From NCBI GenBank assembly GCA_900542945.1, contig UQPI01000024.1:1-31166 (forward strand): a DNA stretch of 31,166 bases, given 5' to 3'. Below the pieces are notes generated by a model. That model had not been told where the DNA came from, ran no database searches, and worked only from the letters and a program-made list of their open reading frames with translations. The DNA comes from an uncultured Collinsella sp. (GTDB lineage: Bacteria; Actinomycetota; Coriobacteriia; Coriobacteriales; Coriobacteriaceae). Positions 1 through 8,203 of this stretch are shown here, one piece after another (position 1 is the stretch's first letter; each line of letters opens with the position of its first letter). The position numbers were made by a program, and so were the translations under genes.

Positions 1-1
1 C

Positions 2-27
2 GGAAAGCACATTAAGTGCTTTCCTTT
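2..27 (+). terminator. Possible terminator hairpin at the window edge
   Basis: A perfect 9-bp stem (2-10 with 16-24) closes a 5-nt loop. On the plus strand it is followed only by TTT, so the U-tract is weak. The gene it would serve lies outside the window. It could end a plus-strand gene arriving from the left, or belong to a minus-strand unit whose T-run is cut off by the window edge. Confidence 0.4.
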
Positions 28-186
28 GCGTGCGGAACTCGCGACAAACTTAACCGCCCCGCCCGGCAGGCGAGCTGCGGGAACATGCTTCCGTCCAAGA
101 AATATCGTGCAAAAGGAATTCTGGCTGAATTATTGTTCGCGTGGGTGATTCAGTCGATGAGGGCTATTTATGCCCTGTCGGGGACT

Positions 187-239
187 AAGGAGTGTCCCGG
201 GGTGCCGGCAGGAAAGGAACGTCCCTGAGTGCCGGGTGG
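187..239. repeat. Two-copy tandem direct repeat, 27-nt period
   Basis: Positions 187-212 and 214-239 match at 20 of 26 bases. Both copies carry AAGGA, GTCCC and GTGCCGG in the same spacing. Just before the first copy, GGGAC (181-185) can pair with GTCCC (194-198) to make a small hairpin. The rest of 28-243 shows no plausible gene; the short open frames there lack ribosome sites and recognisable products. The role of the repeat is unknown. Confidence 0.5.
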
Positions 240-243
240 TATG

Positions 244-279
244 AAAAAAGGCGAGGACCCGTAGGGAGTCCTCGCCTTT
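244..279 (-). terminator. Rho-independent terminator of the PTS gene
   Basis: The 9-bp stem GGCGAGGAC (250-258) pairs with GTCCTCGCC (268-276), and three A-T pairs extend it. Read on the minus strand it is followed by six T residues (249-244). It lies about 35 nt past the stop of the PTS permease gene, where that transcript should end. Confidence 0.9.
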
Positions 280-314
280 GTTACAGGGGGCGATGTTATT
301 CGCGTACTGCGGAA

Positions 315-2318
315 TTAGACCAGGCGGGCGTTGATCGTCTTGGCGATCTCGGCGGCGTCGGTGGAACCCTTGACGGTGGCACGGAAGTCCTCGTCCATGA
401 GCGCCTCGGCGACCTTGGACAGGATTTTGAGGTGCGTAGTGCCGGCCTGGGCACCGGGGATGAGCAGGGCGATAGCCACGTTGACGGGAGCGCCGTCCAT
501 GGTGTCCCAACCGGTCACGCCGGACTCGTCCTTGACGACGATGACGGCAGCCTCGGTAATGGCGTCGGACTTGGCATGCGGGATGGCGAAGCCCTCCATC
601 ATGCCCGTGGTGCCCTCGGCCTCGCGGGCCAGGAAGGCGTTCATGACGGCGTCGGCGTCGCTGGCGATACCGGCCTTGACGGCCTGGTTGGAAACGAAGC
701 TCAGAGCCTCGTCACGAGAAGCGAAGTCCTCGGCGACAAAGACATTCTCGACCTTCACGAAGTCGGCAGCCTCGGCCTTGGGGGCCTCGACGGCAGCGGC
801 CTTGGGAGCCTCAACCGGCTTGGCTGCAGGAGCGGCCTTCTGGTTCTTCTCGAAGTCGTACTTCTTGAAGGCCACGAACAGGATGCCACCGACCACAGCG
901 CCGATGAGGATCGCGAGGACCCACAGCGGACCGTTCTCGACAACGGGCAGGACCAGGAAGCCACCGTGAGGCGCCGGGTCGTGAACGTTGAACATAATGG
1001 TCAGGATCGAAGCGATAGAGGAACCGAGCATCATGATGGGCATGACGGGCCAGATGTTCTTGGTCATGAACGGAATGGCGCCCTCGGTGATGTGGGTGCA
1101 ACCAAGGATGAGGTTGACGATACCGGCGTCGTGATCCTCCTGGCTGAAGTACTTCTTGCCGACAACGACGGCGAAGGTGGTGATCAGCGGCGGAACGATG
1201 CAAGCGGCGGAGACGGCAGCCATGAAGTTGGTGCCGAAGTTGTAGGTATCGGTGCCAACGCCAGCAGCCAGTGCCTCGGTGAGCATAGCGGTACCGGTGA
1301 CGTAAGCAGCCTTGTTGACCGGGCCACCCATGTCAAAGGCGCACATGCAGCCGATGGCAAGACCCAGGACAACGGCGCCAGAGGCGGACAGGCCCTTGAG
1401 GAAGTCCATCATGGCGGTGTTGATGGCAGCCATGGGGCCGGAAATACCGAGCATGACCAGGCCGACGATAGCCGTCGAGAACAGCGGGTACAGGAAGATG
1501 GCCTTGAGGCCGTCCAGGTTCTTGGGCAGACCGGCAAAGACCTTCTCGAGCAGCAGGATGACATAGCCGGCGAGGAAGCCGCCGACGATGCCGCCCAGGA
1601 AGCCGAAGCCCACGCCGGCGCCACCGGCGTCGATCATGCCGGTCTCGGCGTTAACAGGCAGGCCCTGGATGGCGATCATACCGGCAACAAAACCGGGGAC
1701 GAGCGCCGGGCGCTTGCCGATGGATTCGGCGATGTAGGCGGAAAGCACCGGAACCATGAGGTTCATGGCGATGCCGCCGATGATCTTGAGCATCGCAGCA
1801 AAGCTGTTGTAGTCAGACGCCGTCGAATCGAAGGACGTAATGCCCCACAGGAACGAGACGGCGGTCAGGACACCACCGGCAACGACGAAGACCAGCATAT
1901 GGCTGACACCGTTCATAAGGTGCTTGTAGATGACGTGGCCGATGGACTCCTTCTCCTCGGCCTCGTCCTCGACATCGGCAGCGACTGCAACCGTGCTGTC
2001 GCCCTTGGCGGCGAGCGCGCGGTCAATCAGCTTACCGGCGGCCTCAACGGACAGGGCCTTGGAAACACCAACGGAAACCATGGGCTTGCCGGCAAAACGC
2101 TCAGCCTGGACATCCTTATCGGCTGCGACGACGACGGCCTTGGCACCGGCGATCTCGCTCTTGGTGAGCTCGTTCTCGACACCGACCTGGCCATGGGTCT
2201 CGACCTTAATGGTCAGACCTCGCTCGGCAGCTGCCTTCTCCAGCGCCTCCTTCGCCATGAAGGTGTGCGCGATGCCGGTCGGGCAACCGGTGGCGGCGAT
2301 GATGTCAAACTTAGCCAT
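315..2318 (-). CDS. PTS fructose-family transporter, fused EIIB-EIIC-EIIA
   Basis: Sugar permease of the phosphotransferase system, fructose/mannitol (Fru) family. It takes up a sugar and phosphorylates it at the inner face of the membrane. Three domains are fused in the order B-C-A (667 aa). EIIB (about 1-100) has the phospho-Cys motif GCPTGIAHT with Cys12. The hydrophobic EIIC (about 120-490) contains FDMGGPVNKAA. An Ala/Pro/Glu-rich linker follows, then EIIA (about 525-667) with GFAIPHAKS and phospho-His at about 581. The start at 2318 follows AAGGAGGG; the 24 codons open upstream have no ribosome site and are not conserved-looking. A divergent RpiR-type regulator is next door, with palindromes between the two genes. 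No fruK (1-phosphofructokinase) or HPr-like gene is adjacent, so the substrate is only probably fructose; another ketose or polyol is possible. Confidence 0.93.
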   Translation of the reverse strand: MAKFDIIAATGCPTGIAHTFMAKEALEKAAAERGLTIKVETHGQVGVENELTKSEIAGAKAVVVAADKDVQAERFAGKPMVSVGVSKALSVEAAGKLIDRALAAKGDSTVAVAADVEDEAEEKESIGHVIYKHLMNGVSHMLVFVVAGGVLTAVSFLWGITSFDSTASDYNSFAAMLKIIGGIAMNLMVPVLSAYIAESIGKRPALVPGFVAGMIAIQGLPVNAETGMIDAGGAGVGFGFLGGIVGGFLAGYVILLLEKVFAGLPKNLDGLKAIFLYPLFSTAIVGLVMLGISGPMAAINTAMMDFLKGLSASGAVVLGLAIGCMCAFDMGGPVNKAAYVTGTAMLTEALAAGVGTDTYNFGTNFMAAVSAACIVPPLITTFAVVVGKKYFSQEDHDAGIVNLILGCTHITEGAIPFMTKNIWPVMPIMMLGSSIASILTIMFNVHDPAPHGGFLVLPVVENGPLWVLAILIGAVVGGILFVAFKKYDFEKNQKAAPAAKPVEAPKAAAVEAPKAEAADFVKVENVFVAEDFASRDEALSFVSNQAVKAGIASDADAVMNAFLAREAEGTTGMMEGFAIPHAKSDAITEAAVIVVKDESGVTGWDTMDGAPVNVAIALLIPGAQAGTTHLKILSKVAEALMDEDFRATVKGSTDAAEIAKTINARLV

Positions 2319-2445
2319 GTGTCCCTCCTTTTTAAGTTTTGCGCCCGCAGGCGCTCCCCTACACGCGCGTCCTTGCGCGCTTTTCCACAACTGAAAGATA
2401 CCAACCTACCGTCCGCGTGAGAAGAGACAAGGCGCAATTCTCCGG

Positions 2446-2474
2446 TGAAAGGTTCTTTCATAACCGTAAACGGT
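2446..2474. promoter_or_regulatory. Candidate RpiR operators in the divergent PTS/rpiR promoter region
   Basis: Two perfect palindromes sit 2 nt apart midway between the divergent genes: TGAAAG-GTT-CTTTCA (2446-2460) and ACCGT-AA-ACGGT (2463-2474). The half-site TGAAAG recurs at 2392-2397 and 2478-2483, and CTACCGT at 2406-2412. TGAAA-N-TTTCA palindromes are of the kind bound by several RpiR-family repressors. A TATACT box at 2537-2542 is a possible -10 for the regulator gene, though no good -35 is visible. Assigning these sites to this regulator is inference. Confidence 0.5.
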
Positions 2475-2590
2475 AGGTGAAAGTTTACCATCAACACTTG
2501 AAACGGCAAGGTGTATCTTGTAATTGAAAATCCCCCTATACTATGACATTACAAAACGAGTCCGATTTTCATGCCAACCAGGAGCCATCC

Positions 2591-3448
2591 ATGACCGATA
2601 GTAGCAAGAGCGCACTTTCCCTCATTAGTACCCATCAGGGATACAGCGAGTCCGAGCAGCGTATTGTCGACTATATATTGGAGCACCAGTCCGAGGCGCC
2701 ACGCCTCACGGCGGCTCAGCTCTCGCGCGCCGCCGCCACGTCCGAGGCGACCGTTTCGCGCTTCTGCCGCAAGCTTGGCTTTGGCAGCTTCCGCAGCTTT
2801 CAGTTTTCGTTGGCGAGGGATTTGGAAAGCCAGCGCAACGAGGGCCTGACTGACGAAGTCTCGCTCGACAATATGGAGCAGAGCCTTAAGAACATCCTGG
2901 CTGCCAAGGTGAGCGAGCTTAATGCGACCATCGACGGGATCGACCACGATACGTTGGCGGCTGTTGTGCATGCCCTTAAGCATGCAGTGGTTATTGAGTT
3001 TGCGGCTGTGGGCAATACGAACGCGGTCGCGCTCGATGCGACGTTTAAGTTTTCGCAGCTGGGCCTGCGCTGCATGGCGAGCACCATAAGCGAGACCTCG
3101 ATTGGTTTTGCGCTCACGTTACGCCCGGGTGACGTTATCGTACTGATTTCGAACTCGGGCAAGTCGCGCCGTTTGAATCGCATGGCAAAAGCGGCTCGCG
3201 ACTGCGGCGCAACCGTAGTCGTCATCAGCAGCGACAGCAAATCCCCGCTCGCGCGCCTGGCAGACTACACTTTTAATACCGTCAACCACGAAGCGCTGCT
3301 GACGACGGGCGACTTTGCGTTCTCTAAGATAAGCGCCACAATGATCATAGAGGTCATCTACAACTTCCTGCTGCCCGAAATCGAGGACGCCCGAGAGCAC
3401 ATCAGCTACTACGAGGAGCTCATCCAGCCGGATAAGGTCGTTGAGTAG
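2591..3448 (+). CDS. RpiR/MurR family transcriptional regulator
   Basis: DNA-binding regulator of sugar metabolism (285 aa). The N-terminal HTH_6 domain (about 1-80) contains a helix-turn-helix with LSRAAATSEATVSRFCRKLG. The C-terminal SIS domain (about 110-250) would bind a sugar phosphate; it has the typical ISNSGKS loop and a VVISSD strand. The ATG at 2591 follows AGGAG with a 6-nt gap. An ATG 16 codons upstream (2543) overlaps the likely -10 box and has no ribosome site, so it was rejected. The gene is divergent from the PTS permease, with palindromes between. By position it most likely controls that transporter in response to its phosphorylated sugar. Whether it represses or activates cannot be told from sequence. 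Confidence 0.9.
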   Translation: MTDSSKSALSLISTHQGYSESEQRIVDYILEHQSEAPRLTAAQLSRAAATSEATVSRFCRKLGFGSFRSFQFSLARDLESQRNEGLTDEVSLDNMEQSLKNILAAKVSELNATIDGIDHDTLAAVVHALKHAVVIEFAAVGNTNAVALDATFKFSQLGLRCMASTISETSIGFALTLRPGDVIVLISNSGKSRRLNRMAKAARDCGATVVVISSDSKSPLARLADYTFNTVNHEALLTTGDFAFSKISATMIIEVIYNFLLPEIEDAREHISYYEELIQPDKVVE

Positions 3449-3479
3449 GTAAATTGGGGAGCCGATAGACGCCTCTCGT

Positions 3480-3635
3480 CACGAAACACGCCCATCTACT
3501 ACGTTTTAACCGCAACCGCCAACCATACACCCAAAATAGAGAAAACCGCAGGCGTTCTACCTGCGGTTTTCTTTTTGCAATTCTTGGCGTGGTTGCCGAT
3601 GCCCTACCAAACGTAGTAGATGGACCCGTTTCGTG
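3480..3635. repeat. 156-bp inverted-repeat element enclosing a terminator
   Basis: The left arm 3480-3506 and right arm 3609-3635 are reverse complements at 24 of 27 positions: CACGAAAC, four variable bases, then a 15-bp perfect block CCATCTACTACGTTT. Weaker symmetry continues inward (GCCAACCAT against GGCAACCAC). The terminator hairpin at 3541-3571 is close to the centre. The whole unit fills the gap between the convergent rpiR and recN genes and encodes nothing recognisable. It resembles a short non-coding repeat element, but no second copy lies in this window. Confidence 0.65.
3541..3576. terminator. Bidirectional terminator between rpiR and recN
   Basis: The 12-bp perfect stem GAAAACCGCAGG (3541-3552) pairs with CCTGCGGTTTTC (3560-3571) around a 7-nt loop. 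TTTTT follows on the plus strand and TCTATTTT on the minus strand. It lies between convergent genes and can end both transcripts. Confidence 0.88.
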
Positions 3636-3669
3636 GCGGCCGGGTTGGACATGCATGTGGCGGCTCGGC

Positions 3670-5298
3670 CTAGGCACGCGCCTCCGCAAGCATCTGCCTG
3701 GCGTGCGCCAGGCTTGCCTCGGACTGATCGCCGCTGAGCATGCGGGCGATCTCGGCGGTACGCGCTTCGCCGGTTACCTCGTCCAAATGCGTCTGGGGAA
3801 CCACGCCCGGTTCCTTGCTGACGACATAATGCTTGTCAGCCATGACGGCGACCTGCGCCAAGTGGGTTACGACAATCACCTGATGCGTAGCGGCGAGATC
3901 TGCCAGCACGCCCGCGAGCGCACGCGCCGTGGAGCCGCCGACACCGGCATCGACCTCATCGAACACGAGCGTATCGACACCGTCGGCGTTACCCAAAACC
4001 ACCTTACTCGCCAGCATGACGCGGCTGAGCTCGCCGCCCGACGCAATTCGACGCAGGGGGCGCGGCGTCAAGCCGGCACCGCTGCGGAATAGCAGCTCGT
4101 AGCTCGAAGGACCAAGGGGCGTCCACTCAGCACGGGGAAGATCGCGCGACTCCCAGACGAGCTCGGCGCCGCCCATCTCCAGGCGAGCCATCTGGCGGCC
4201 AACCTCGTGGCAGAAGCGCGGGGCCGCCGTATTGCGAGCGCGCTTAAGTGCCTTGGCAGCGGCAAACAACTCGCGCTCAGCGCTCCCGAGTGCCTCACGC
4301 GCCTTTTTGATCTGCTCATCGCCATCATCGACCAGGGACAGCAGCTCTTGCGAGCGATCGCGCATGGCAAAAACATCGTCCATGGTGGGACCCCACTGAC
4401 GCAACAGGCCCTTGAGGTCGGAATACCGCTCACGCATGCGAGCAAGCTCGCGCGGGTCGAAGGCGACGCCATCACGATAGGCACGAAGCTCGTTCGCGCA
4501 ATCCTCAAGGGAGATACAGGCATCCGAAAGCGCATCGGCAATGTCGCCCAGTTTGCGATCGACGGCAGCCATTCGGGAAAGCTCTGCCACGGCGCTGTTC
4601 ACGGCATCGAGCGCTCCCCCTTCAGAGGCAAGCGATGCATGGGCATCGTTGGCTGTCGCCACCAAGACCTCGGCGTGCTCCGAGCGCGGCAGCAACTCCT
4701 CGAGTTCCTCGTACTCGCCCGGCTTGGGGTCGACCTCGCCGATGCGCTCGAGGGCAAAGCGTGCCTCCTCGACGCGGCTCCCCTGCGCGCGCGAGGCCTC
4801 TTCGACACGTCGAACCTCCTTGGCGGCAGCGCGCGATGCCTTAAAGCAGGCGCGGTACGCATCCAGCGCCTCGAGTACCGGGCGCCCTGCCCATGCATCG
4901 ACCATCGCAACGTGATGCTCCGGATCGAGCAAGCGCTGGTGCTCGTGCTGGCCGCACAGATCCATCATCACGCCGACGCGCTCTGAAAGCTCGCGCACGC
5001 TGGCGATGCAGCCGTCAATCTTCACGCGGCTGCGGCCCTCGGCAGAAAGGCTGCGCTGGACCGTGAAGCCCTCCGTGTCGTGTGGACCGTCGAACAGCCG
5101 CGCCTCGACGCTCGCCAGCGCCTCGCCCTCGCGCACCGTCGACGAATCCGCACGCTCGCCCAAAATAAGCTTAAGGGCCGAGAGCAGCGCGGTCTTGCCG
5201 GCGCCGGTCTCGCCGGTCAAAACCGTTAGGCCCGCACTCGGAACCAACGTCGCCTCGCGAATGAGCGCGATATTGGAAACCTGCAGCTCATCGATCAT
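3670..5298 (-). CDS. recN: DNA repair ATPase RecN
   Basis: SMC-like ATPase that acts at DNA double-strand breaks and promotes recombinational repair in the cytoplasm. The 542-aa protein has the family layout: an N-terminal ATPase half with Walker A GETGAGKT (29-36); a central Glu/Arg/Ala-rich coiled-coil region (about 150-360); and a C-terminal half with the ABC signature IASGGELSRVMLA and Walker B TLVFDEVDAGVGG. The usual length is about 550. The ATG at 5298 is preceded by ACGGAG with a 6-nt gap. It overlaps the 3' end of nadK by 11 bp, so translation is probably coupled. It is the last gene of the efp-asp23-nusB-xseB-tlyA-nadK-recN run. The tlyA-nadK-recN order is common in Gram-positive bacteria. 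Confidence 0.95.
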   Translation of the reverse strand: MIDELQVSNIALIREATLVPSAGLTVLTGETGAGKTALLSALKLILGERADSSTVREGEALASVEARLFDGPHDTEGFTVQRSLSAEGRSRVKIDGCIASVRELSERVGVMMDLCGQHEHQRLLDPEHHVAMVDAWAGRPVLEALDAYRACFKASRAAAKEVRRVEEASRAQGSRVEEARFALERIGEVDPKPGEYEELEELLPRSEHAEVLVATANDAHASLASEGGALDAVNSAVAELSRMAAVDRKLGDIADALSDACISLEDCANELRAYRDGVAFDPRELARMRERYSDLKGLLRQWGPTMDDVFAMRDRSQELLSLVDDGDEQIKKAREALGSAERELFAAAKALKRARNTAAPRFCHEVGRQMARLEMGGAELVWESRDLPRAEWTPLGPSSYELLFRSGAGLTPRPLRRIASGGELSRVMLASKVVLGNADGVDTLVFDEVDAGVGGSTARALAGVLADLAATHQVIVVTHLAQVAVMADKHYVVSKEPGVVPQTHLDEVTGEARTAEIARMLSGDQSEASLAHARQMLAEARA

Positions 5299-6148
5299 GA
5301 CGGACTCCGTAGAATACGCGGCTCACCGAGTTATAAAAGCTCTCAGGGCCGTAGTCGAGCAGCAGCACATCACCGGGACCTCGGCTCACCGCCACACTCT
5401 CGACGGTGCCATCGCAGGTAATAAACTGTCCATCGATAGCGATCGCCGGAACGCTCGGGCGGTCGTCAGACATAAAGATTTCGACGACATCACTCGGCGA
5501 GGTCAAAAAGGCGCGAGCCTGAATGGTATGCGGAGCAATCGGCACACAGACCATGCCCGTGTAATCGGGGCTGACGATGGGGCCGCCGGCGGATAGCGCG
5601 TAGCCGGTGGAGCCAGTCGCCGTCGATACAACCACGCCGTCGCCACGCAGTCGATCGATATGGTGGCCCGACACCGTGATGTCGAACTCAACCATATCGG
5701 ACAGGGGGCCGCGCGTGAGCGCCATGTCGTTGAGGGCGAACGTGCGCACGACATCCTTCGTGCCATCGTCGCGCACGGACACGATATCCGCGGCGATGGT
5801 GGCGCGACGGCTCACGTGCAGCTCACCGGACAGGGCATCACTCACAACCTTCAAAATGTCGCGTTCCTCCGGACTAGCCGCCGTCAAAAAGCCCAGGTGA
5901 CCATAGGAAAGACCCAGAATAGGAATCTCTCGATAGTTGAGGATGCGGGCGGCGCGCAGCAGCGTGCCGTCGCCGCCGAGCGTGATGACAAGGTCGGCAC
6001 CATCCACGTCGGGCGTACTCTGGATCTTGGAGCGCTGGTCGGCAGCCCAAGCGACCTCGTAGCCTTGGCGCGTCAGCCAGAGCTCGAGCATCAGGCCGCT
6101 CTCGACCGCCTCTTGCTTGTAGTAATTGGGAACCAGAAAGACCTTCAT
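5288..6148 (-). CDS. nadK: NAD kinase
   Basis: ATP-dependent (or polyphosphate-dependent) NAD kinase that makes NADP+ in the cytoplasm. The 286-aa protein has the diagnostic motifs: GGDGT (58-62) preceded by LVITL; LND (139-141), which binds nicotinamide ribose; and the glycine-rich TATGSTGYALSAGGP (176-190). The start ATG overlaps the tlyA stop in an ATGA tetranucleotide, which shows tight coupling with tlyA upstream. Its own 3' end overlaps recN by 11 bp. Length is normal for the family. Confidence 0.95.
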   Translation of the reverse strand: MKVFLVPNYYKQEAVESGLMLELWLTRQGYEVAWAADQRSKIQSTPDVDGADLVITLGGDGTLLRAARILNYREIPILGLSYGHLGFLTAASPEERDILKVVSDALSGELHVSRRATIAADIVSVRDDGTKDVVRTFALNDMALTRGPLSDMVEFDITVSGHHIDRLRGDGVVVSTATGSTGYALSAGGPIVSPDYTGMVCVPIAPHTIQARAFLTSPSDVVEIFMSDDRPSVPAIAIDGQFITCDGTVESVAVSRGPGDVLLLDYGPESFYNSVSRVFYGVRHDR

Positions 6149-6957
6149 AGCGTTGCAGCTTTCTCGCTCAAAGCCGATACCTGGGATTGCAACTCGTCAT
6201 CGGAGCGCTCGCTGGGGGCAAACCTCGTGCCGTACAGGAAAAACTCCACGTTGCCCTTGGCGCCATGGATGGGCGACACGCACACGTCAAGCGGGAACAG
6301 GCCCTTGGCGGCAAAGAGCTCAATAGCCGCCACGAGCGTGTCAACACGCACAGTGGGATCTGTCACGATACCGCCCTCGCCCACCAGCGCTGCCGGAGCC
6401 TCAAACTGCGGCTTTACGAGCGTGCAAAACGAACCCGAAGGCGTCAGGCACGCCAGCACCGCGTCGATGATATTCGCGATACTCGTAAACGACACATCGC
6501 AAACGGCCAGGTCGATAGCGCCGCCGTAGCCGAGCTCGGGCAGCTGCGTCACGTTGGTGCGCTCGTGGAGCGTCACGCGGTCGTCTTGGCGCAGCGACCA
6601 ATCAAACTGGGCACGGCCCACGTCGACCGAAACGACCGTGGCGGCACCGCGCTTGAGCAGGCAATCGGTAAAGCCGCCGGTAGAGCAGCCTACGTCCAGG
6701 CAGGCAAGGCCCGTGGGATCGATACAAAACGCATCGAGCGCACCCTCAAGCTTAAGGCCGCCGCGCCCAACGTACGGAATGCGCCCCTTAACGTGCAGTG
6801 GCAGGCCCGGCATCACCTTAAGCCCCGGAGAGGTCAAACGCTCACCGCCGCTCGAGACCAAGCCGGCCATAAGAGTGCGAAGGGCATCCGCGCGATCGGC
6901 GCAGATGCCCTGTGAAATCAGTTCGTCATCGAGACGCACGCGTTTCATGAATGCCAT
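6145..6957 (-). CDS. tlyA: TlyA-family rRNA (cytidine-2'-O)-methyltransferase
   Basis: S4-domain plus FtsJ-like methyltransferase, historically named hemolysin TlyA. In characterised homologues it 2'-O-methylates cytidines in 16S and/or 23S rRNA. The N-terminal S4 RNA-binding segment is at about 8-65 (RVRLDDELISQG...). The SAM-binding motif LDVGCSTGGFTDCLLKRGA follows, and VGRGGLKLEGAL links the two. I chose the ATG at 6957, which overlaps the xseB stop as TGATG. A TTG one codon upstream and an ATG at 6948 are alternatives. None has a strong ribosome site, consistent with translational coupling. The last codons overlap nadK as ATGA. Which rRNA site it modifies cannot be told here. Confidence 0.9.
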   Translation of the reverse strand: MAFMKRVRLDDELISQGICADRADALRTLMAGLVSSGGERLTSPGLKVMPGLPLHVKGRIPYVGRGGLKLEGALDAFCIDPTGLACLDVGCSTGGFTDCLLKRGAATVVSVDVGRAQFDWSLRQDDRVTLHERTNVTQLPELGYGGAIDLAVCDVSFTSIANIIDAVLACLTPSGSFCTLVKPQFEAPAALVGEGGIVTDPTVRVDTLVAAIELFAAKGLFPLDVCVSPIHGAKGNVEFFLYGTRFAPSERSDDELQSQVSALSEKAATL

Positions 6958-7223
6958 CAACCATTCGTATCCGGGGATGCAGCCTGCCTATCTTGGGACT
7001 CGTTTGCCGCATCCTCATCGTATTCCTGCTCGAGCTTATCGGCCTCAAGCGGCGTCAGCTCAAACTTGTCGACCATATCGACCGCACGGGAGCCAAGCTC
7101 AATCGCCTCGTCAAACAAATCGAGCGAACGCTCCAGGGACGTATCCTTGGAGCGAACGGTGGCGATGATCTGGTCCAGGCGATCCGAGATCTCATCGAAG
7201 TTACGGACGGAACCCTCTGGCAT
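6957..7223 (-). CDS. xseB: Exodeoxyribonuclease VII small subunit
   Basis: Small subunit of exonuclease VII, which degrades single-stranded DNA together with the large subunit XseA. The 88-aa protein has the family core: FDEISDRLDQIIATVRSKD, then SLERSLDLFDEAIELGSRA (about 9-50). An acidic, probably disordered tail of about 20 residues makes it slightly longer than usual (70-80). The ribosome site GAGGAG lies inside the nusB 3' end, and only 2 nt separate the genes. The gene for XseA, often immediately upstream, is not here and must lie elsewhere if the enzyme is functional. Confidence 0.88.
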   Translation of the reverse strand: MPEGSVRNFDEISDRLDQIIATVRSKDTSLERSLDLFDEAIELGSRAVDMVDKFELTPLEADKLEQEYDEDAANESQDRQAASPDTNG

Positions 7224-7225
7224 GG

Positions 7226-7813
7226 CTACTCCTCGACGGAGTCGGCCTCGACGGCCTCAGCAGCGTCCGGATCCTCGGCAAGTACACCGGCGGCAGCCTG
7301 AGCGGCAGCGACCTTTGCGGCCGCCTCGGCAGCCTGCGCCTCCTCGCGAGCGCGATCCTCGGCCAGCAGCTCTTGGTACAGGTCCTCGCCCGGCAGCTCC
7401 TCGCTGCGAGCGATCTTGCCCAGCACGCCGTTGACAAACGATGCGGACTGGTCGGTGCCATAAGCCTTAGCGATTTCGACGGCCTCGTTGATAACAATAG
7501 CGTCCGAGACCTCCTCGTCGGTGAGGAAGCGCATCTCGTAGACGGCGATACGCAGCAGGTTGCGGTCGGCGCCGGGCATGCGCATAAGATCCCAGTTCTT
7601 GGCGACGGCGCGCAGGGCACAGTCGATGCGATCGATATGCTCGTAGGCACCACGGCAAAGCTCCAGCGCATAGGGGTCGAGGGGACCCTTCGAGATCAGG
7701 AAATCGCCCTCGAGGACGCGCTCGAGCGGGCTGTCCGTGGCCTCGGCCTGGAACAGCAGCTGCAGCGCCTGACTGCGGGCAAGCGTGCGCCCGCGATAAA
7801 CCTTAAGGCTCAA
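7226..7813 (-). CDS. nusB: Transcription antitermination factor NusB
   Basis: RNA-binding antitermination factor. With NusE (S10) it binds boxA RNA and supports rRNA transcription. The all-helical NusB fold spans about residues 8-140 (GRTLARSQALQLLFQAEA; LLRIAVYEMRFL; VINEAVEIAKAYG; FVNGVLGKIA). After it comes an Ala/Glu-rich extension of about 50 residues not needed for the fold, so the 195-aa product is longer than the usual 130-150. The start is TTG (7811-7813), supported by AAGGAG 6 nt upstream overlapping the asp23 stop; there is no ATG near the conserved N-terminus. It lies 3 nt from asp23 and 2 nt from xseB. Confidence 0.93.
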   Translation of the reverse strand: MSLKVYRGRTLARSQALQLLFQAEATDSPLERVLEGDFLISKGPLDPYALELCRGAYEHIDRIDCALRAVAKNWDLMRMPGADRNLLRIAVYEMRFLTDEEVSDAIVINEAVEIAKAYGTDQSASFVNGVLGKIARSEELPGEDLYQELLAEDRAREEAQAAEAAAKVAAAQAAAGVLAEDPDAAEAVEADSVEE

Positions 7814-7816
7814 AGG

Positions 7817-8179
7817 TTACTCCTTGGGGAAAACGAGGCCGTCAATGCAAACGTCAACGCGCTCAACCTCGACGCCCACCTGGGCATCGATGGCGGCGAC
7901 CACGGCTGCGCGAACGGCCTCGGCGAGTTTCTTGAACGGATAGCCAAAGAACACCACGACACGCACGGTGAGTGCGAGCTTGTCGCCGATGACCTCGGCC
8001 TCGACCGCCGGCTCGGAAGCCGGGGCCTTGGACGAGAGCATCATGGAGACAAGGTTGGTGGCAAGGTCCTTGACGCCAACGGAGGCGATGCCCTCGACAT
8101 CCGACACGGCGCGCGAGACGATGGCGGTCAGAACATCGGGCGAAATACCGATGCCGTCAATCTTGATTTCCTGGGGCAT
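7817..8179 (-). CDS. Asp23/Gls24 family envelope stress protein
   Basis: A 120-aa protein of the Asp23/Gls24 (DUF322) family. Members are abundant cytoplasmic or membrane-associated proteins linked to cell-envelope homeostasis in Gram-positive bacteria; the biochemical role is not well defined. The family pattern is visible: an N-terminal ISPDVLTAIVSRAVSDVEGIASV, then strands, then the ending VERVDVCIDGLVFPKE. There is no membrane segment. The start follows AGGAGG with a normal gap. The efp-asp23-nusB order is typical of Firmicutes and some Actinobacteria and supports the call. Confidence 0.9.
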   Translation of the reverse strand: MPQEIKIDGIGISPDVLTAIVSRAVSDVEGIASVGVKDLATNLVSMMLSSKAPASEPAVEAEVIGDKLALTVRVVVFFGYPFKKLAEAVRAAVVAAIDAQVGVEVERVDVCIDGLVFPKE

Positions 8180-8203
8180 GAGTCCTCCTAGAAGAGTTGG
8201 TTG

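Noticed and set aside
192..2420. 742-aa open frame on the plus strand opposite the PTS gene
   Set aside because: It is the antisense shadow of a high-GC gene: composition is Gly/Asp/His-rich without domains, it has no ribosome site, and it runs through the terminator and promoter regions.
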